A DNA stretch of 64,000 nt from Aplectana chamaeleonis (GCA_029168955.1 JAPDOI010000143.1:1364001-1428000), one strand, 5' to 3'. Counted from the first letter of the stretch, positions 32,980 to 45,900 are shown. Notes: generated by a model not told the origin, from the sequence alone. Made by a program: numbers and translations.

Positions 32980-33745
32980 TAATTTCTCACCTACACAGAA
33001 ATGATTGATTCCCATCTGCAACATTTTGGGACCTACTTTTTGGAGTCTGGTGGTGGTGGAGGTGAAAAAAGTTAATTTCTCACCTATACAGAAATGATTC
33101 TTAGAACATTTGCAACATTTTGAGCCTTCCTTTTTTGGTACCGAAATTTATTTCTTCAAAAAATTTTCTTCACCTAAACTATTATAACATTCTTTGTAAA
33201 TGATATTTACCCTCGTGAAACTGTGATTGGGTAAGGTTTAGGTCTGGGGTAGTGGTCTAAGGTACTTCACAGCCCCAGGGAAGGGTAATTTCGAAACAAT
33301 TGCTAGGTGTGAGGGAACGACAGAATCGACGATTCCCTCACACCTAGTTCGATACATTTAGGTGTGAGGGAATCGTCGATTTCGTCGTACCGTCACACCT
33401 AGCAATTCTTTCGAAAAAGTCCTTCCCTAGGGTTGTGAAGTACCTTAGACTACTACCCTGGACCTAAGCCTTACCTAGTACCTAGTTACGGTTTCACGGG
33501 TAAATCTCATTTACAAAGAAATAACATTTTTAATAGGGGAAAAATTGTTTAAAAAAATTTTCGGTGCCAAAAAGTAGGTCTCCAAATGTTGCAAATGTTC
33601 TAAAAGACATTTATGTATAAGAGGGAAATTAACTTTTTTTAGACCACCACCACCTGACTCGGAGCACCTGAGAAAAAATAATCTTTTCTGGTACCAAAAA
33701 AGTAGGTCCCAAAATATTGCAAACAGTCTGCAGGTGAGAAAACGA
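32980..33745. repeat. Giant hairpin (about 0.77 kb) with almost no loop
   Basis: Sequence left of about 33348 is mirrored to the right: the inner arms GATTCCCTCACACCTA and TAGGTGTGAGGGAATC are separated by 11 bases. Moving outward, CCTTCCCT, AAGGTACTTCACA, CTCGTGAAACTGTGA-type words, the AAAAATTTTC block, 'gcaacatttt' and the GGTGGTGGTGG/CCACCACCACC blocks all pair. The arms have diverged, so this is an aged foldback element or inverted duplication. Confidence 0.8.
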
Positions 33746-33759
33746 TTCTTATCTCCCCC

Positions 33760-33860
33760 TGCCCCCCCCCCCCTCTGTCCAAGGTGACCATACCCTGAAT
33801 ATTTGCTGCGGGGCGGGAGGGGGGGGGTGAGGGACACCTTGTTTGAGGGGGGGGGGGTCT
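33760..33860. repeat. C-run and G-run patch
   Basis: An 11-base C run near 33765 and G runs of 7-9 bases near 33820-33856. These could form G-quadruplexes on either strand and are prone to assembly error. Similar G runs occur near 51170 and 60985-61030. Confidence 0.7.
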
Positions 33861-33980
33861 GAAAACTATCGTAACCCCTCACACCTCGTGCCAAACCCTG
33901 TCATGAGACTGCGATCTTTTTGGGCGGGGCTGTGCAGGTGTGCACGAATTGGTAACTTAGGATCCTAATTACTCTGTTTA

Positions 33981-34250
33981 AAGCTCGTGTAATGCAGCGT
34001 AACCGTCGTGGTCTTTGAGCAGTTTGCGAATCAAATTGATTTTCATGCTTTGTTCCACAACTTTTTTCCCTTTTCCTGCAATTGCTCCCTTTGTTTTCAC
34101 ATGAGGTGCACATTTATTAAAGAATTTTCTGCAGGGTTCGCCATTTCGGTCATATTTACATTCATAGGCATCTCGACAAGTGTTTGCAAAAATCGGATCA
34201 TTATCTAGTGTTTCAATAACTAAGCAATAACCATCAAAACACAAATCTTA
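33981..34250 (-). CDS. Orphan terminal exon-like frame, Cys-rich, unknown
   Basis: Read on the minus strand after ACGATAAG (possible acceptor), an 85-codon frame runs to a TAA. It contains six cysteines (CFDGYC, TCRDAYECKYD, PCRKFFNKC) and a basic tail. Codon composition looks gene-like and no simple repeat explains it. It has no start codon, so it would be a last exon. I recognise no family. The next upstream exons on the minus strand were not found; they could be lost or lie beyond the MITE at 34379. Confidence 0.3.
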
Positions 34251-34378
34251 TCGTGCAGTGCTCAATACAGCAAACGCTATGGATGAGGCGTGGTGGGCGA
34301 GTTGTTGCGCCTGACTCTGTGGCGAAGTCTTGTCTCTGCGCTCTAGCCCATCGGCCTAAGCGCCCCACACCCGTTGGG

Positions 34379-34828
34379 TTAAAAGGCACAGGACACTAAG
34401 AAAATAAATTTTCAGATTTCATGCTAATGCTAGAGGAAATCACGCGCTGATCACAATAGCATCTCTGGAATCGCCCTTCAAACGGAGTTATGGCTCCTCG
34501 AGAATGTCTATAGTTTAAGGGCTGAAATTTGTTGGTCAAGTTTTCTCAGACCGGTTTCTCTCTTCATTCGCAGTCTCGAGAGCGATCCAGATTGAGATAA
34601 CAGACCCCTAAGGAAGTGGGGAACAACGACGGGTTGGAATATATCCATCCATTTAGCCGCTATTGAGCTCAAATCTGGAAGGGTATGTGGCAAATGGTGA
34701 TGAATGAAGGGGGTCGAGCCGATGGTGTCCGCCTATATCAGGAATTGAGATCTCGCACTTGACAAGATTTACTATACAATTACAAGAAAATCACAAAATT
34801 CCTATCTGAGAGTGTACTGTGCCTTTAA
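34379..34828. mobile_element. TTAA-ended MITE, subfamily I, copy 1
   Basis: Begins TTAAAAGGCACAGGACAC and ends GTGTACTGTGCCTTTAA. The interior matches the copy at 38434-38915 (ATCACAATAGCATCTCTGGA-like and ATCGCCC..CGGAGTTATG blocks) and a decayed piece at 40380-40590. TTAA at both borders. Confidence 0.78.
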
Positions 34829-35315
34829 AAATCTATTCCAGCTCCAATAGCGCCCGCAGTCTTCTTTTGTTTTATAGGCGTACATACAGCAGATCGCAAA
34901 AGTACCAAGACTCCTCATTTTATGAAATTCAACCATTCGCCTATATCCTTCCGCATCGTGAACAGAAATGTGCTAACCACTTTCAAAACCTAGCAGTGCT
35001 GCATTCAGCTTGTCTTTTTCAATACTGCACTGATCTCTATGTCTTTAACTTCGCCTTTGCGAAGCATTGTCCATTCTTTGTTGATACGCGACCCTTACAG
35101 ACAGTGAAAGATAGCATACACGCCTGGTCAACATCATTTCAAATTCTGATTGCTCCAGAAAAGGTTTTCTGTTGCGTAATGACTAGCGCGTTGCAAAGTG
35201 TAACGCGAAAGCCAGCCATAGGAAGAATCTTGGTTTCCTGCGCGACGAGGAGCTAGTCTTCTTACTCAACACAGAGAGTCGTACAAAAGTATTGACGACC
35301 GAACGTATGAAGTGC
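34829..35315. other. Unassigned stretch with a 145-codon chance frame
   Basis: A plus-strand open frame runs from inside the preceding MITE to 35256. It has no domain I recognise and no splice signals that fit, so I do not call it a gene. Confidence 0.3.
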
Positions 35316-35861
35316 TTAAAGGTAGTGGTCGCGGTGAAAAACGTTAAAGAAAAAAACTACAAAAGTCAGCTTAGATCAAAAACAGCTGAAAACTATGAAA
35401 GCAGCGCGGTGGAAAACGGGCTAGAATTAGAGTTTCTAAGGCCCAAAGATGCCAGTTCGTGCACACGTGCACAGCATCGCCCAAAAGGATCACAGTCTCA
35501 TGCCGAGCAGTCAAAAATCATCGACATCCAGAGGAAGAAATAAATGCAAATTGACCTAATAAAAGCAGTTGAATAAGGAAAACAAGCACTCCAATCAATG
35601 TTTTTGACTGGTCGAGTAATGTTAATTCGTTGAATTTGAAATTCAAGCCAGCTTATGTTTTTGATACTAGAATCATCGATGTCGATAAAGTAATGTGGGC
35701 TCGTCCACCATTAAAAGACAAGAAAATTCAGGCTTCAAATTGGGCCCAAAACAGCGATTTTTTCGCGATTTTTTTCTTTCAAGTCATACTACTCTAAACC
35801 CGGGAAAGTGTTTAAAGAGGGAAAGAGGACAAACATATTTTATCGCGACATCTGCCTTTAA
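35316..35861. mobile_element. TTAA-ended MITE, subfamily S
   Basis: Left end TTAAAGGTAGTGGTCGCGGT and right end ATCGCGACATCTGCCTTTAA are inverted apart from a few changes. TTAA at both borders. A lone similar end (TTAAATGCAGTGGTCGCGAT) lies at 31277. Confidence 0.65.
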
Positions 35862-36066
35862 GGCTCTGACTCAAGAAGGTAGCTATCCTCTGAATTGTAC
35901 CGAATTTTCGTTAGCTCTCTAGTGAAAAATCTTTCACGGAAAGGAGAAAGGTGAGCATGGATTCGTGCTGTTCACATTGAGACTAGAAGCTGAAGAGCTC
36001 GCAAGGCGTAGATGAAAATTTTCGGAAGACGATAGGTTTTTGATATAAAGTGAAGACATTTGCTGT

Positions 36067-36890
36067 GTTTACCACATACGCTCGAAAACGTGGTTGAGAT
36101 TAGTGCGAAAATAGAATGGTATGTGTCAGAACAGAACTCCTGTGCATTCTGAAACGTTGAAAACGACCCACAATGCTGCTTATGCATCTTTCATAGTCCT
36201 CATCGCAAGCGCGGCACGCGCGTGACGCGCGGGAAGGGCGGTGGACTATGAAAGTTCTTACCGCGCGGCACGCACGGGACGCGCGGTATGAACTTTCATA
36301 GTCCATCAGCACAGCCATAGCGGCGCCGCCCAAACCGCCGTGGCGGTATTACCGTTTCAATCAATAATTGCTTCTCGATTTTAGTCCACTCCGCCATAAA
36401 TAAATCTGGGACTATCCTACGCCACCGCATATGCAAATGCAAGCCAGGAATTTGTGTACAAGCCCCAGTTAAGGCCCGACTTTCAACCGAACCGCCATGG
36501 CGGTGCCGCTGGAGATTTCATAGTGACTTCCCGCTCATCCCGCGCGTGCCGCGCGGTGAAAAGTTTCATAGTTCACCGCTCGTCCCGCGCGTTACGCGCG
36601 TGCCGCGCTTGCGGTGAGGACTATGAAAGGTGCCTCAAGTGATAAGTGATTGGTACAATAAGTACAGTAAGCGAACAAAAACGTCGACAACGGTGTGAAT
36701 GGCCCAACACCCCTGTTTTGGAAGAGGACGGCGAATACAGGGGTTGGAGAATTACACGGCGGGCCAATTTCTCACTCATGAAGCTGCATTGTGGGTCTTT
36801 TTCGACGCTTCAGAATGCGCAGGCGCTGTATTCTGAGTCATACCATTCTAATTCCGTAGTTATCCTTACGAGCGTGTATGCTGCCTCTCG
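36067..36890. mobile_element. Inverted-repeat MITE G1, interrupted by element E2
   Basis: The left arm (36067-36180: ACATACGCTCG..AGAATGGTATG..CATTCTGAAACGTTG..ACCCACAATGC) is mirrored at 36780-36890, ending CGAGCGTGTATGCTGCCT. The same end sequence closes the complete copy at 48843-49336. Element E2 sits between the arms. The right end lies about 20 bp before exon 1 of the cathepsin gene. Confidence 0.65.
36183..36635. mobile_element. GC-rich foldback element E2 (nested in G1)
   Basis: The left arm CATCTTTCATAGTCCTCATC followed by GCAAGCGCGGCACGCGCG is repeated inverted at 36590-36633. Each arm contains several GCGCGGCACGCGCG units. The uninterrupted interior ('gtccactccgcc..gactatcctacg') is the empty-site counterpart of E1, where MITE D1 is inserted. 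Peptides rich in SRACRAV in these frames are repeat artefacts. Confidence 0.75.
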
Positions 36891-36909
36891 TGCACTGTGA
36901 AAATTTCAG

Positions 36910-36970
36910 TTGTTTTACGCCTTCCCGCTGTTCGTTGTTGCCAGCGCTTTCCGGCGCTTCCCCACGATCG
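36910..36970 (+). CDS. Cathepsin B exon 1: signal peptide
   Basis: Reads [20 protein letters not shown], a hydrophobic leader. It is preceded by AAATTTCAG (an acceptor usable for cis- or trans-splicing) and followed by the strong donor GTAAGTATTC. No ATG lies in frame: upstream codons are CAG, TTT, AAA and then TGA. The exon ends with one base of a Glu codon completed by exon 2. Confidence 0.75.
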
Positions 36971-39900
36971 GTAAGTATTCAAATGCTTGTTAGCCAGCGA
37001 AAGTCTTTGTAGCAGCCTTAAATCGCAAAGGCTTTAGAATTGGTTTAAAAAGCTTCGTTCCAAGCCGTTCAATGCACATTTTCAGAGGAGTTTGCGGCAG
37101 CTCCAAAATCGAAGGAGGTTGAAGAGCTGACAGGCGATGCGTTGGTCAAATATGTGAACGAGCGACAGCCCTTTTTCAAGGTCATTAGCTTTTTCTCAGA
37201 AGATCATTTTTGCTTCTGCATTAAAGAAATCAGCCTAACGCGCGCAGAAAACCATTTTATCTCTCAAGCTAAAGCAACCAATGGTAAAATTCTCACTTCA
37301 GGTGGAAAGTTCGGCAAAGGCAGAGGAAATTCTGAAGCATCGTCTGATGAAACCGCACATAATGAAGGAATTAAAAGAGCTGAGAAGGCGCATGCCGGAG
37401 AAGCGAGAACCAGAAATGGCCAAGAAACCAGAGGTCCCCGAGAGGTTTGTCCGCTCATTCATTTCAAGTCTGTCTTGGAAGAATAAATAACTACGATTTA
37501 GTTTTGACGCCAGGCAGAAGTGGCCCGAATGCCCAATCGGCTACATTCGAGATCAATCGGCTTGCGGTGGGTCTTATTATATTAACATTTTTTTTCGAAC
37601 TCGAAGAGCTGACAACTTCTTGGTTCAAAAAAAAATTGTTTCGGTAGCTTAGTTAGAGAGCTTCCCACAGTTTTCAAATACCTCCTAGAGCGGCTCTAGA
37701 GAAATACTTTGAATTTAAGGGCAGGGTTTACGCAAAAAACGACTTTTGAGCTCTCTTCATGACAATGTAGAATAGGTCATCACAAAAGTAAAATAGGTGA
37801 AAAAACCCGAAATCTGCGAGAAAACGCTCAAAAAGAAGGTATAATCGCAAAATACCGGTGTCGGGCCGCCCGTATTCAAAAAGATTCTCATTAATGTTCG
37901 CTTATCCGCCTTTTTTTTGCTGCTAAAGTAGTCATGTAGTCTCCAGAAAAGCTCACAAATTACTTTAACAGTTGACAAAACAGGCATTTATAGAAATTGA
38001 AAGTTGACAAAACAGGCATTTATAGGAATCTCGATAATTGTAGGCGGGCGGACACCAATCAATATCGTATTCCTCTGCGTTTTTCTACAACTTTTCACTT
38101 ATTTTCACAATTGTGATGGCCAGATCTACCTTCTCATAGAGATAGCACAGCAGCCGTTTTTTCCGCAAAACCTGCCTTCAAAATTAAACTTCGGTGGCAG
38201 AATAAAAAATAAGCAGCAAGACAAAATCAAATCAGGCCACAACATTCCCTGGTATTGATTCAGTAAATTGACTGAGGGGGAACCATACTCAGAGCGACGT
38301 TATCGTTTCAGAAGGGTGATCTAGCACTGGTCGCCGCGCGCGACGAAGGAATCTGGGAGCCGCGATGAGGTAGCCGCCGCAAGCGGCGTTTGTGTGGCAG
38401 CTGCTGCGTGCGATGGCATCGCTCACATCGCGTTTAAAGGCACATGACACGCAGAGAATTATTCTTCAGATTTTATGCTGATATTGGAGAGGGTCACACG
38501 CTTATCACAATAGTATTTCTGAAATCGCCCAAGCCCCCCTACAAATGGAGTTATGCCTCCTTGAACACGCCTACACTTTGAGTGCGAAAATTTGGTGGAC
38601 GAGTTGTCTCGGGTCTGTGTTTCTCTTCGTTAGCAGTCGCTGCACGAAAGCGAACCAGAATGAAGAGACAAGCCGGCAGTGGAGGGAGGAACGACGATTC
38701 GGTTGAAATTTATCTACCAATCCGGCCGGTACTGAGTTAGAATTTCAGGATGGGGTCGGGCCTGTGGTGGTGAGGGGAGGAATTCGGACCAGTGGTGGTC
38801 GCTTATATCTCACTTATTTGGAAGAATCGAGATTTCGGACTTGTTATACGTGTTATATAGAAAGGGCCTACTACACAAGCAAACGTTCATGTCTGATGGT
38901 GTACTGTGCCTTTAAACCAGTTTTTGGCGCAATCGCCTGTTGTTTAGCGCGCGTTCGCGATTTCATCACATCGCAGCGCCCTTCTCTGTGATGTGGGGAT
39001 ATCGCGGAAACGTTTTGCTGAGCAAACTCCTACAGCTTAAAACAACAGCTGAAGGTGGTTATGCACGAGCACGATCTCGATGTCAGGCATTGATAAGAGG
39101 TTCTCCAATGAAATCTTCCACTTATTTGCCAGTGTAAACTTCCAGCGAGAAGCCATTTTTGGCGCGAAAAGCAGCGGACATTCTTATACGACTTCTGGAT
39201 TTTTTCTTGCCGAACTGTCATTTGGCGTCGTAGTAACAGGCAGGGTTCGCGATAAAAACTGTTTTTGTGCTAACCTCATGGGAAGGTGGATCTGTTCATT
39301 GGAAAAAATAAAATCTAGAAATCTAGATGCACCCAAATTCAGTGAGCTAGATTAACGAACAACTTCGGAGAAAACATTGACGAAATATAACAGAAAAACT
39401 TCTGAAACCCTGCTCTTTTAGATTTGCGCATGTTTAGGTGACGACGCAGAATGACGACGAAGTATGGTTTTGCTTGGGTGCGACGCGATGTGTTGCCGCG
39501 ATGTACATCGCAGAGCAAATCACATCTAGCGCGAGTTTCGTGGAGCGATGTAAGTATGGTTCCCCCTAACAGAGCAGGCTGTGGTGACGAGAATGTTATG
39601 GAAAGAGGAAGATTTGCGAAGCAGTTGATATGCTAGAGAGCCGAGTACTCTCTTGAGAAGGAAACCTCCTGACAATAAGGAAGGAGAGAGAGTCACTGCC
39701 ATGATTTACAATACCGCCGCTATCCAAGGGAAAAAATGGGCGAAATGGGCAAAGTGGGCAACTAAAGCGTCTTTCGACCACTACTCGCCTCAAAGTTCTC
39801 CGTTTTCAATTTCGAAAGACCAAAATGTCCACCGTTCCACAATCTATCTAACTGTATAAGATAAAATCGGAAATTCTCTATGACAACGCTTTTTTAAAAT

Positions 39901-42900
39901 GCAGTTACCTATGAATTTGATAATATTAGCCCAAGATAACGAGCCCATTCGATCAAAAACAACCGTACGCATCTCTAGCATGGTCAAAATAAAAATGTAT
40001 TCCGCCTTAAAAAATAATGTTGCTCCCAAATTTCGCGAAATATTTTTGCATGATTGACTAGATCATGACAAGCTGTACATTTAGGCGTTTTTGAAATTGA
40101 AAACGGAGCACTTTGAGGCGAGTTGTGGCCGAAAGACGCTTTAGTTGCCCACTTTGCCCATTTCGCCCATTTTTTCCCTTGGATAGCGGCGGTATTATAC
40201 CTCAGAAGAATGCGACATTTTCTCTTATTTCCATGTGCAAAGGCATATTTGCAGTCTTCATCACTAGCCAGTCTGGCGTACGACTAGTGCTTCCGAAAAG
40301 TACTTCGGCCAACGAGAACCAAATCCGATTCATTCGGAAGGTTTCTGAGTATCTATCTCCGAAAGTGTTAAATTGTCTTACGAACAGAATGACGACTCCT
40401 CGCAGAAACTTATTGTACGAGTTTTCCCAGGCCTGTTTTTCTCTTCATTCCTGGTCGCTGCTGGACGGCAAGCCAGCATGAATAGGAGCGCAGACAACGA
40501 AGTGAAGATCGAAGACTTGATCGAAATTCATCCATCTATCGAGCCGCCGTTGAGCTCGAAAGTTGGAGATACCCAGGACTTTTTGTCAAAGGTAGCTATG
40601 GGAATAGTCTTATATGGTCTTCAAACGACTTACTCCTATTCCACAAGTAAGTACTATTGCGCGACACAATACGTTATGTGATTCATGACAACAGGCAAGC
40701 TTCAAGTTCACTACTGCTCAGAACTCATTGTTCATAAGTGAAGCAGCAGTGTCAAAAAGGCGGCTTCAGAATTAGTGCGATCTAAATCCAACTTTGTCTT
40801 CCCTATCACGGGTTGACGGAGCTAAAGTAGCTAATCAGTTCGGCACGGCTGAATGTCCACTCGTTCACGTCCTATGAACGGACAGGAGGCAGGCGGTGGG
40901 CAGTTCCCCGTGCCATATGGGGCACGGATGTGAGAGAGCTGTTGAATCATGTTGCTTGCCACCTTGTTAGTCGTCAGTAATTTACTCATACTCATGTGCG
41001 ATATTTCCTTAGTACCGGGCTTGCAAGTAAGTTGAGTTACACACGAAAGACACAAGTAAATCGATTTGACCGTGAGAGGTCGAAGGTAATATGTGTAGTA
41101 AGTTTTGAGTAGGGGCATGGCCCGTATTGCCGTTTAGGAGTGTAAGGCCCGTAGTCCCCTCCTATGTGTAGCGTAGTTTGGAGATATTGGGATCATACGG
41201 AAGGGGTCCAGTACACTCCTATCAGAAAGTGCAAAGCTTCTAGTATGTTGTTGGAATTTTCTTGCAATATCTATTCTTGGCTAGCAATCCATGGACTGGA
41301 CTATTAGACTCTCTCTGACTAACTGTTCACATAGATTCGGGCTCCTTTAGGAGGCTGTCCGAGGGCATGACATTCTAAGGGGTCTGGGAAGGCATTTAAC
41401 TTTGGGATGTAGTGTTTTTGTAGGCACTCGGTCACCAATCATGGTAGACGGCAGTCCGAATCGTTTGCCTGCGGTCTAATTGCCAACGGTTCAAACGAGA
41501 GCTGAAAACTACTCAGACAGTAACACCGGTCAGACCGCGGGAACAAAACTGGCCAAACAACACCCACCCAGCCATCCAACCGTCATCGTCCTAGGATGAA
41601 CCCAGCCTCGAGACAATGCTATAATGCTGCTCGCGATCCGACCGAAAAAGCTTCAATGGCTGTCTTCGGTTGACAGTAGGTGGCTTTTGAAAACTGGAAA
41701 CTAAGAAAAATTGGAGAAAACTGTATAAAAGCCCCATCGAGTCGGCTTTGGCGCTGGAAACTCGACCGACTCGAGCTCGTGCGGCGGCAAAGCTTGTCGG
41801 GACGCAATCGCGGACCAAAATTTGGCCTACGGAAGCACAGAATATTCTCAGACAATGAGGTAGATATGCTCAGGTCACGGACTATGTGAGACCAAATGAG
41901 CGTTTCCGGGGCGAAAACTTTCCTACTTAGGCTGGGTCGACATCCGCAATTTCTTGACTCGCTAGGCCAGAACCTAATCACACGTCATTTCGCCTCGGGA
42001 TGCCATAGACGTGTAGGCAAACTCATCAAATATGAGTTGAAGTGTGGCTATCTGTGAATCTAAATTTGAGCACTTTGCCTACATCTTCTCTTTTCTTTCA
42101 CATCAGTGATGGCCAAGTCTATACTTCATCAAGAAACCTTAGTAACCGTTTCTATCGCAAATATTTTGATTCAGTGAGCTTCCAGAAATTGGAGATATGG
42201 TTGCTGCAGGCTTGGGAGGGATAGCTGCGGACCACCCAGCAGTTCGCGCGCCTGTCGCGTGCGCCGATCGGTCCCAACATTTCTCGTGAGCGCACACGAC
42301 GCAGCGCAGGCTTCTGAGGTGCCCGCAGATATTTCGTTCGTGGTTACCCCAACAGTAACCCAAACTCTTGAATCATAAGAATCGCTCAAATAAACATCGC
42401 AACCTTTTTTCGTGATGAAATCATTGATAAGAAAGGCGAAAGGAAAATAATGGATTATCGAATAATTCGAATTAATAGAATTTTTTCTCCAATACCGAAA
42501 TTTACTTGGACTCTCTTTGTTTACTAGCATTACCTGAGGAGGATGTTCATATAGTTGGTGAGGAAGTGGGCTACCGCTCTTTTATAAACCTGCAAATATC
42601 AGTTATTCGAAGTTGTATTCCTTTAGCGAGTAATTTCTGATGAGCATCGGTTCAATACTATTAACGACCGGAATTTCGCTCTCTTATTGATTATAGGGGC
42701 CTTTCCTACGGCCTACTTGCACCCGTTTATCAGAGTCAGTTGGTTACACTTGCCATCTGATTTTTCGTCGCATTCTGTAGTGAGATGGCACAAATGCCCG
42801 GGAAACTATTACTATCAATCGCATGCCACGCAATTTGATTTTTGGAACCAAGTCTTCAATGACTGTTTTGAGTGCAACCGATCCAATGGAATCGTGCGGT

Positions 42901-45900
42901 CTCAAGAAGTCCCAGTGATGTCTCGGAATGACCAGCGGTTGTAGGGCGATCCACATGAGCTGTGCGTCTTCTTTCAATGATGCATTTCTCACATACTCCA
43001 TCTATCATAGGACAGTAGAGGTGAAATGAATGCGGATTTAATCTTTCCCATTCGCGTGTGTGAGGTCATCTCGATTCGCTTGGTGATTAAGGAGCGGCAT
43101 AGTGTAACATGATATATTTACAATCGCTTTACTCAGAATTCTTTCGAGAATCTTCAGTTGTGGCCACAACTTTGAAAAAAATCAGCAAGAACTCTTAAAA
43201 ACTTCTTAGTTTTGATGGGAAGTAAGTTGCCAAACGCTTAGTAGTGTGCACCGATCGGGGTTGCCTGCGAACACCATAATCTCGTGGTAGAAATTTCAAC
43301 CTAGTGCTATTATACACACCAGCCCACTCAGCTTTTCGATAAATGTCAAGGTTATCCGACTGTTTAAACATGACCACTGAGTGCCCTACCCACGTTACAC
43401 CCGTTGAACATATTTCGCGCTTTCTTCGTTCGAACTATAAGCAGTCTGCATCAATTTCCATTTTAAGACAATAGAGGGCGACCAAGTTAATGAGTGCCTG
43501 TTGCAGGTTCGTGTTGGGCTGTATCGGCTGCATCGGCGATCTCAGACCGTGCTTGCATCCAATCTAATGGAAAAAACAAGGTATTTATGTTGCGTATTTG
43601 ACCACAGCGCGCTGTTTGACCACAAATCACTGGGTGAAAAGCAGTCCAGCTACGCTAAGCGAGCTAATGATTAAGATCGGGCAAGGTGGGGTGAAGTGCT
43701 GTAGTCCCTGGCCCGAGAATGTGGACCCATTCACGACCACGTGTCGCGCCGGTGAGACACGTTTTTCAAAAATGGATTTCACCGTCACAGGGGCGGATTT
43801 CCAAACTTTCTCATGTTCAATGTCTTGACTAATCCTAGACTCGACTACGGAAGCCGTGGTCCGTCGGCAGCTCCACCATAGCACAACTTTCAACCTTTCG
43901 TGAAAATACAATACCGCTGCTATCCAAGGGGAAAAATGGACGAAATCACCAAAGTGGGCAACTAAAGCGTGTTTCGACCACAATTCGCCTCAAAGTGTTC
44001 CGTTTTAAATTTCGAAAACGCCGAAATTTACAGCAAGTCGTGATCTAGTCAATCATATGGAATCATTTTGCGAAATTTGGGAGAGGCATTAATTTGCAAA
44101 GCAAAATACATTTCCATTTTGACAAAGCTAGAGATCGCGTACGGTTGTTTTTGATCGAATTGGCTCCTCATCTTGTGATAAAATTATCAAATTCATAACT
44201 AATTCCATCTTAAAAAAGCGTTTTCACAAGTGAAGTCCAATTTTTATCTTACACAGCTGAATAGATTGTGGCACGGTGAACATTTTGGTATTTTCGAAAT
44301 TGAAAACGGAGCACTTTGAGGCGAGTTGTGGTCGAAAGACGCTTTGGTTGCCAAATTTGGCGATTTCGTCCATTTTTACCCCTTGGATAGCAGCGATATT
44401 GTAGCTGGGGCTCAATGAGAAAAAATCGTTGCAAAAACAGTTTCTCAAGCATATTTTGAGTTCTTTTTTATTACCATTTCTTAGCGTTCTCAGCAGTGAA
44501 CCTTAAGCCCAGTTTTGACTTCAGGTGGTCGCTGCGGCCATGCGAGGGACAACTGTTCCTTTTCGATCGCGCGTAAAGGAAAGCCGCTTCAATAGTGATC
44601 GCTTCGTGGCAAACGTCCTACATCGCTGGGTCGCGGCGACGAAATCCTATGTTTTACTGCATTGTTGCTTGAAGAGCGATTCTCAATGGTCGCTGACCAT
44701 CGCTCCATCGCGGCCAAAATGGCTGCAATAGAGCGATTGCCAGCGAATGACACGTTTTATCTAGTGAACGTTGACCCGTTCACATCACAAGATCAGTGTT
44801 TTCGGGTTGAAACGCGTTATTGATGAATACCAGCCATTAATCTCACTGATTGATTGAATTTTTGCTATCACCCGTGGGCCTATGCACTATGAACAGAATC
44901 GCTGCCACTGCTACATCGCTGCAGCAGCGGGTGCAAAATCGCTGCGATGAAAAACAGCAGCGATGCAGTCAAAACTAGGCTTTAGCTGGAATCACGTTCT
45001 ATTCACCTGGAAATGTGCCATCACCATGACTACACCTACCGTAACCACGAACCATCGATTTTCTTCAAGTTAAACTTGTTCTCCCACCATAACGAATCCT
45101 AAACTATACAAAATTCGATAATGGATAGGAGATCTCTGAATCGCATTCAAAGTGACTCCTTGAAGTGAAGATCACCGGAGAAGAGGTGGTAAAATAATAC
45201 ATCCACTTGACTCCGCCATGACTTGAGGCAGTTGTTTCTATCGATAGAAGGAGTGATCAGAGCGGAAATTCTGGTAGAATGTTTGCCCTATTGATGGCTT
45301 CACTATGGACATGAACACCGAAAATCGATTCTCGGTGGCGTGCCATTCGGTCTCGGGGGTCCCACCGGTGGGACACGAAATGGTTTCCGTTCTCGATTAA
45401 GTATGACGCATGGACCAGGCCGCTGACAACTTCCGAGCCGACTGATGACCCCTGATACTGTTAAAGGCAGTGTCCACGATAAATCTCGTTCTCGAGGTTT
45501 CAGTGCAAAACACTATGCTGGCAGATGCTGGAGCGGATAGGGCCAAAGAGAGCAGCGAAAACGGGTCAGAATTCGATGAAAACGGCATTGAGAGTTATCC
45601 CAGTGCGCTATCCCAGTGCGCTTACCTATCCCGGTCCGCCTCTTGTTCGGGCGAGCTTGTGGCGCCGCTCACATTTTCGATGGCAAATTACCAAGCAACT
45701 CTGCCGCGTTCAGCCTGATCGATTCGCGCAGATTTCGTGATTAGCGCGCTAGCGGAGTATCAGTAGGGCCCATAATTCTCGACGACGCTCTGAATGTTAG
45801 AAACCGTTATTTTAGCTTGGTCTGAACGTTTTTCTTCGCTGTTACTTGATTATCAGTTACCTCGCGAGCAGAAGAATCCTTTTTCGTATCAAACTGGAGT

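Noticed and set aside
31661..33903. A 2.2-kb hAT element with CAGTGTACGGCACGAGG ends
   Set aside because: The 8-bp flanks do not match and a closer inverted partner at 31783 gives an equally good pair. The borders are not decidable by eye.
34819..35256. 145-codon plus-strand frame
   Set aside because: It begins inside the end of a MITE, has no recognisable domain and unusual composition. Treated as chance.
36100..36642. SRACRAV-rich frames
   Set aside because: They translate the GCGCGGCACGCGCG units of foldback element E2.
42139..42530. Minus-strand frames with CWG..C..C spacing as another protease exon
   Set aside because: The spacing does not match the CGSCWA motif and there is no acceptor. 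The true catalytic exon is at 43507-43580 on the plus strand.
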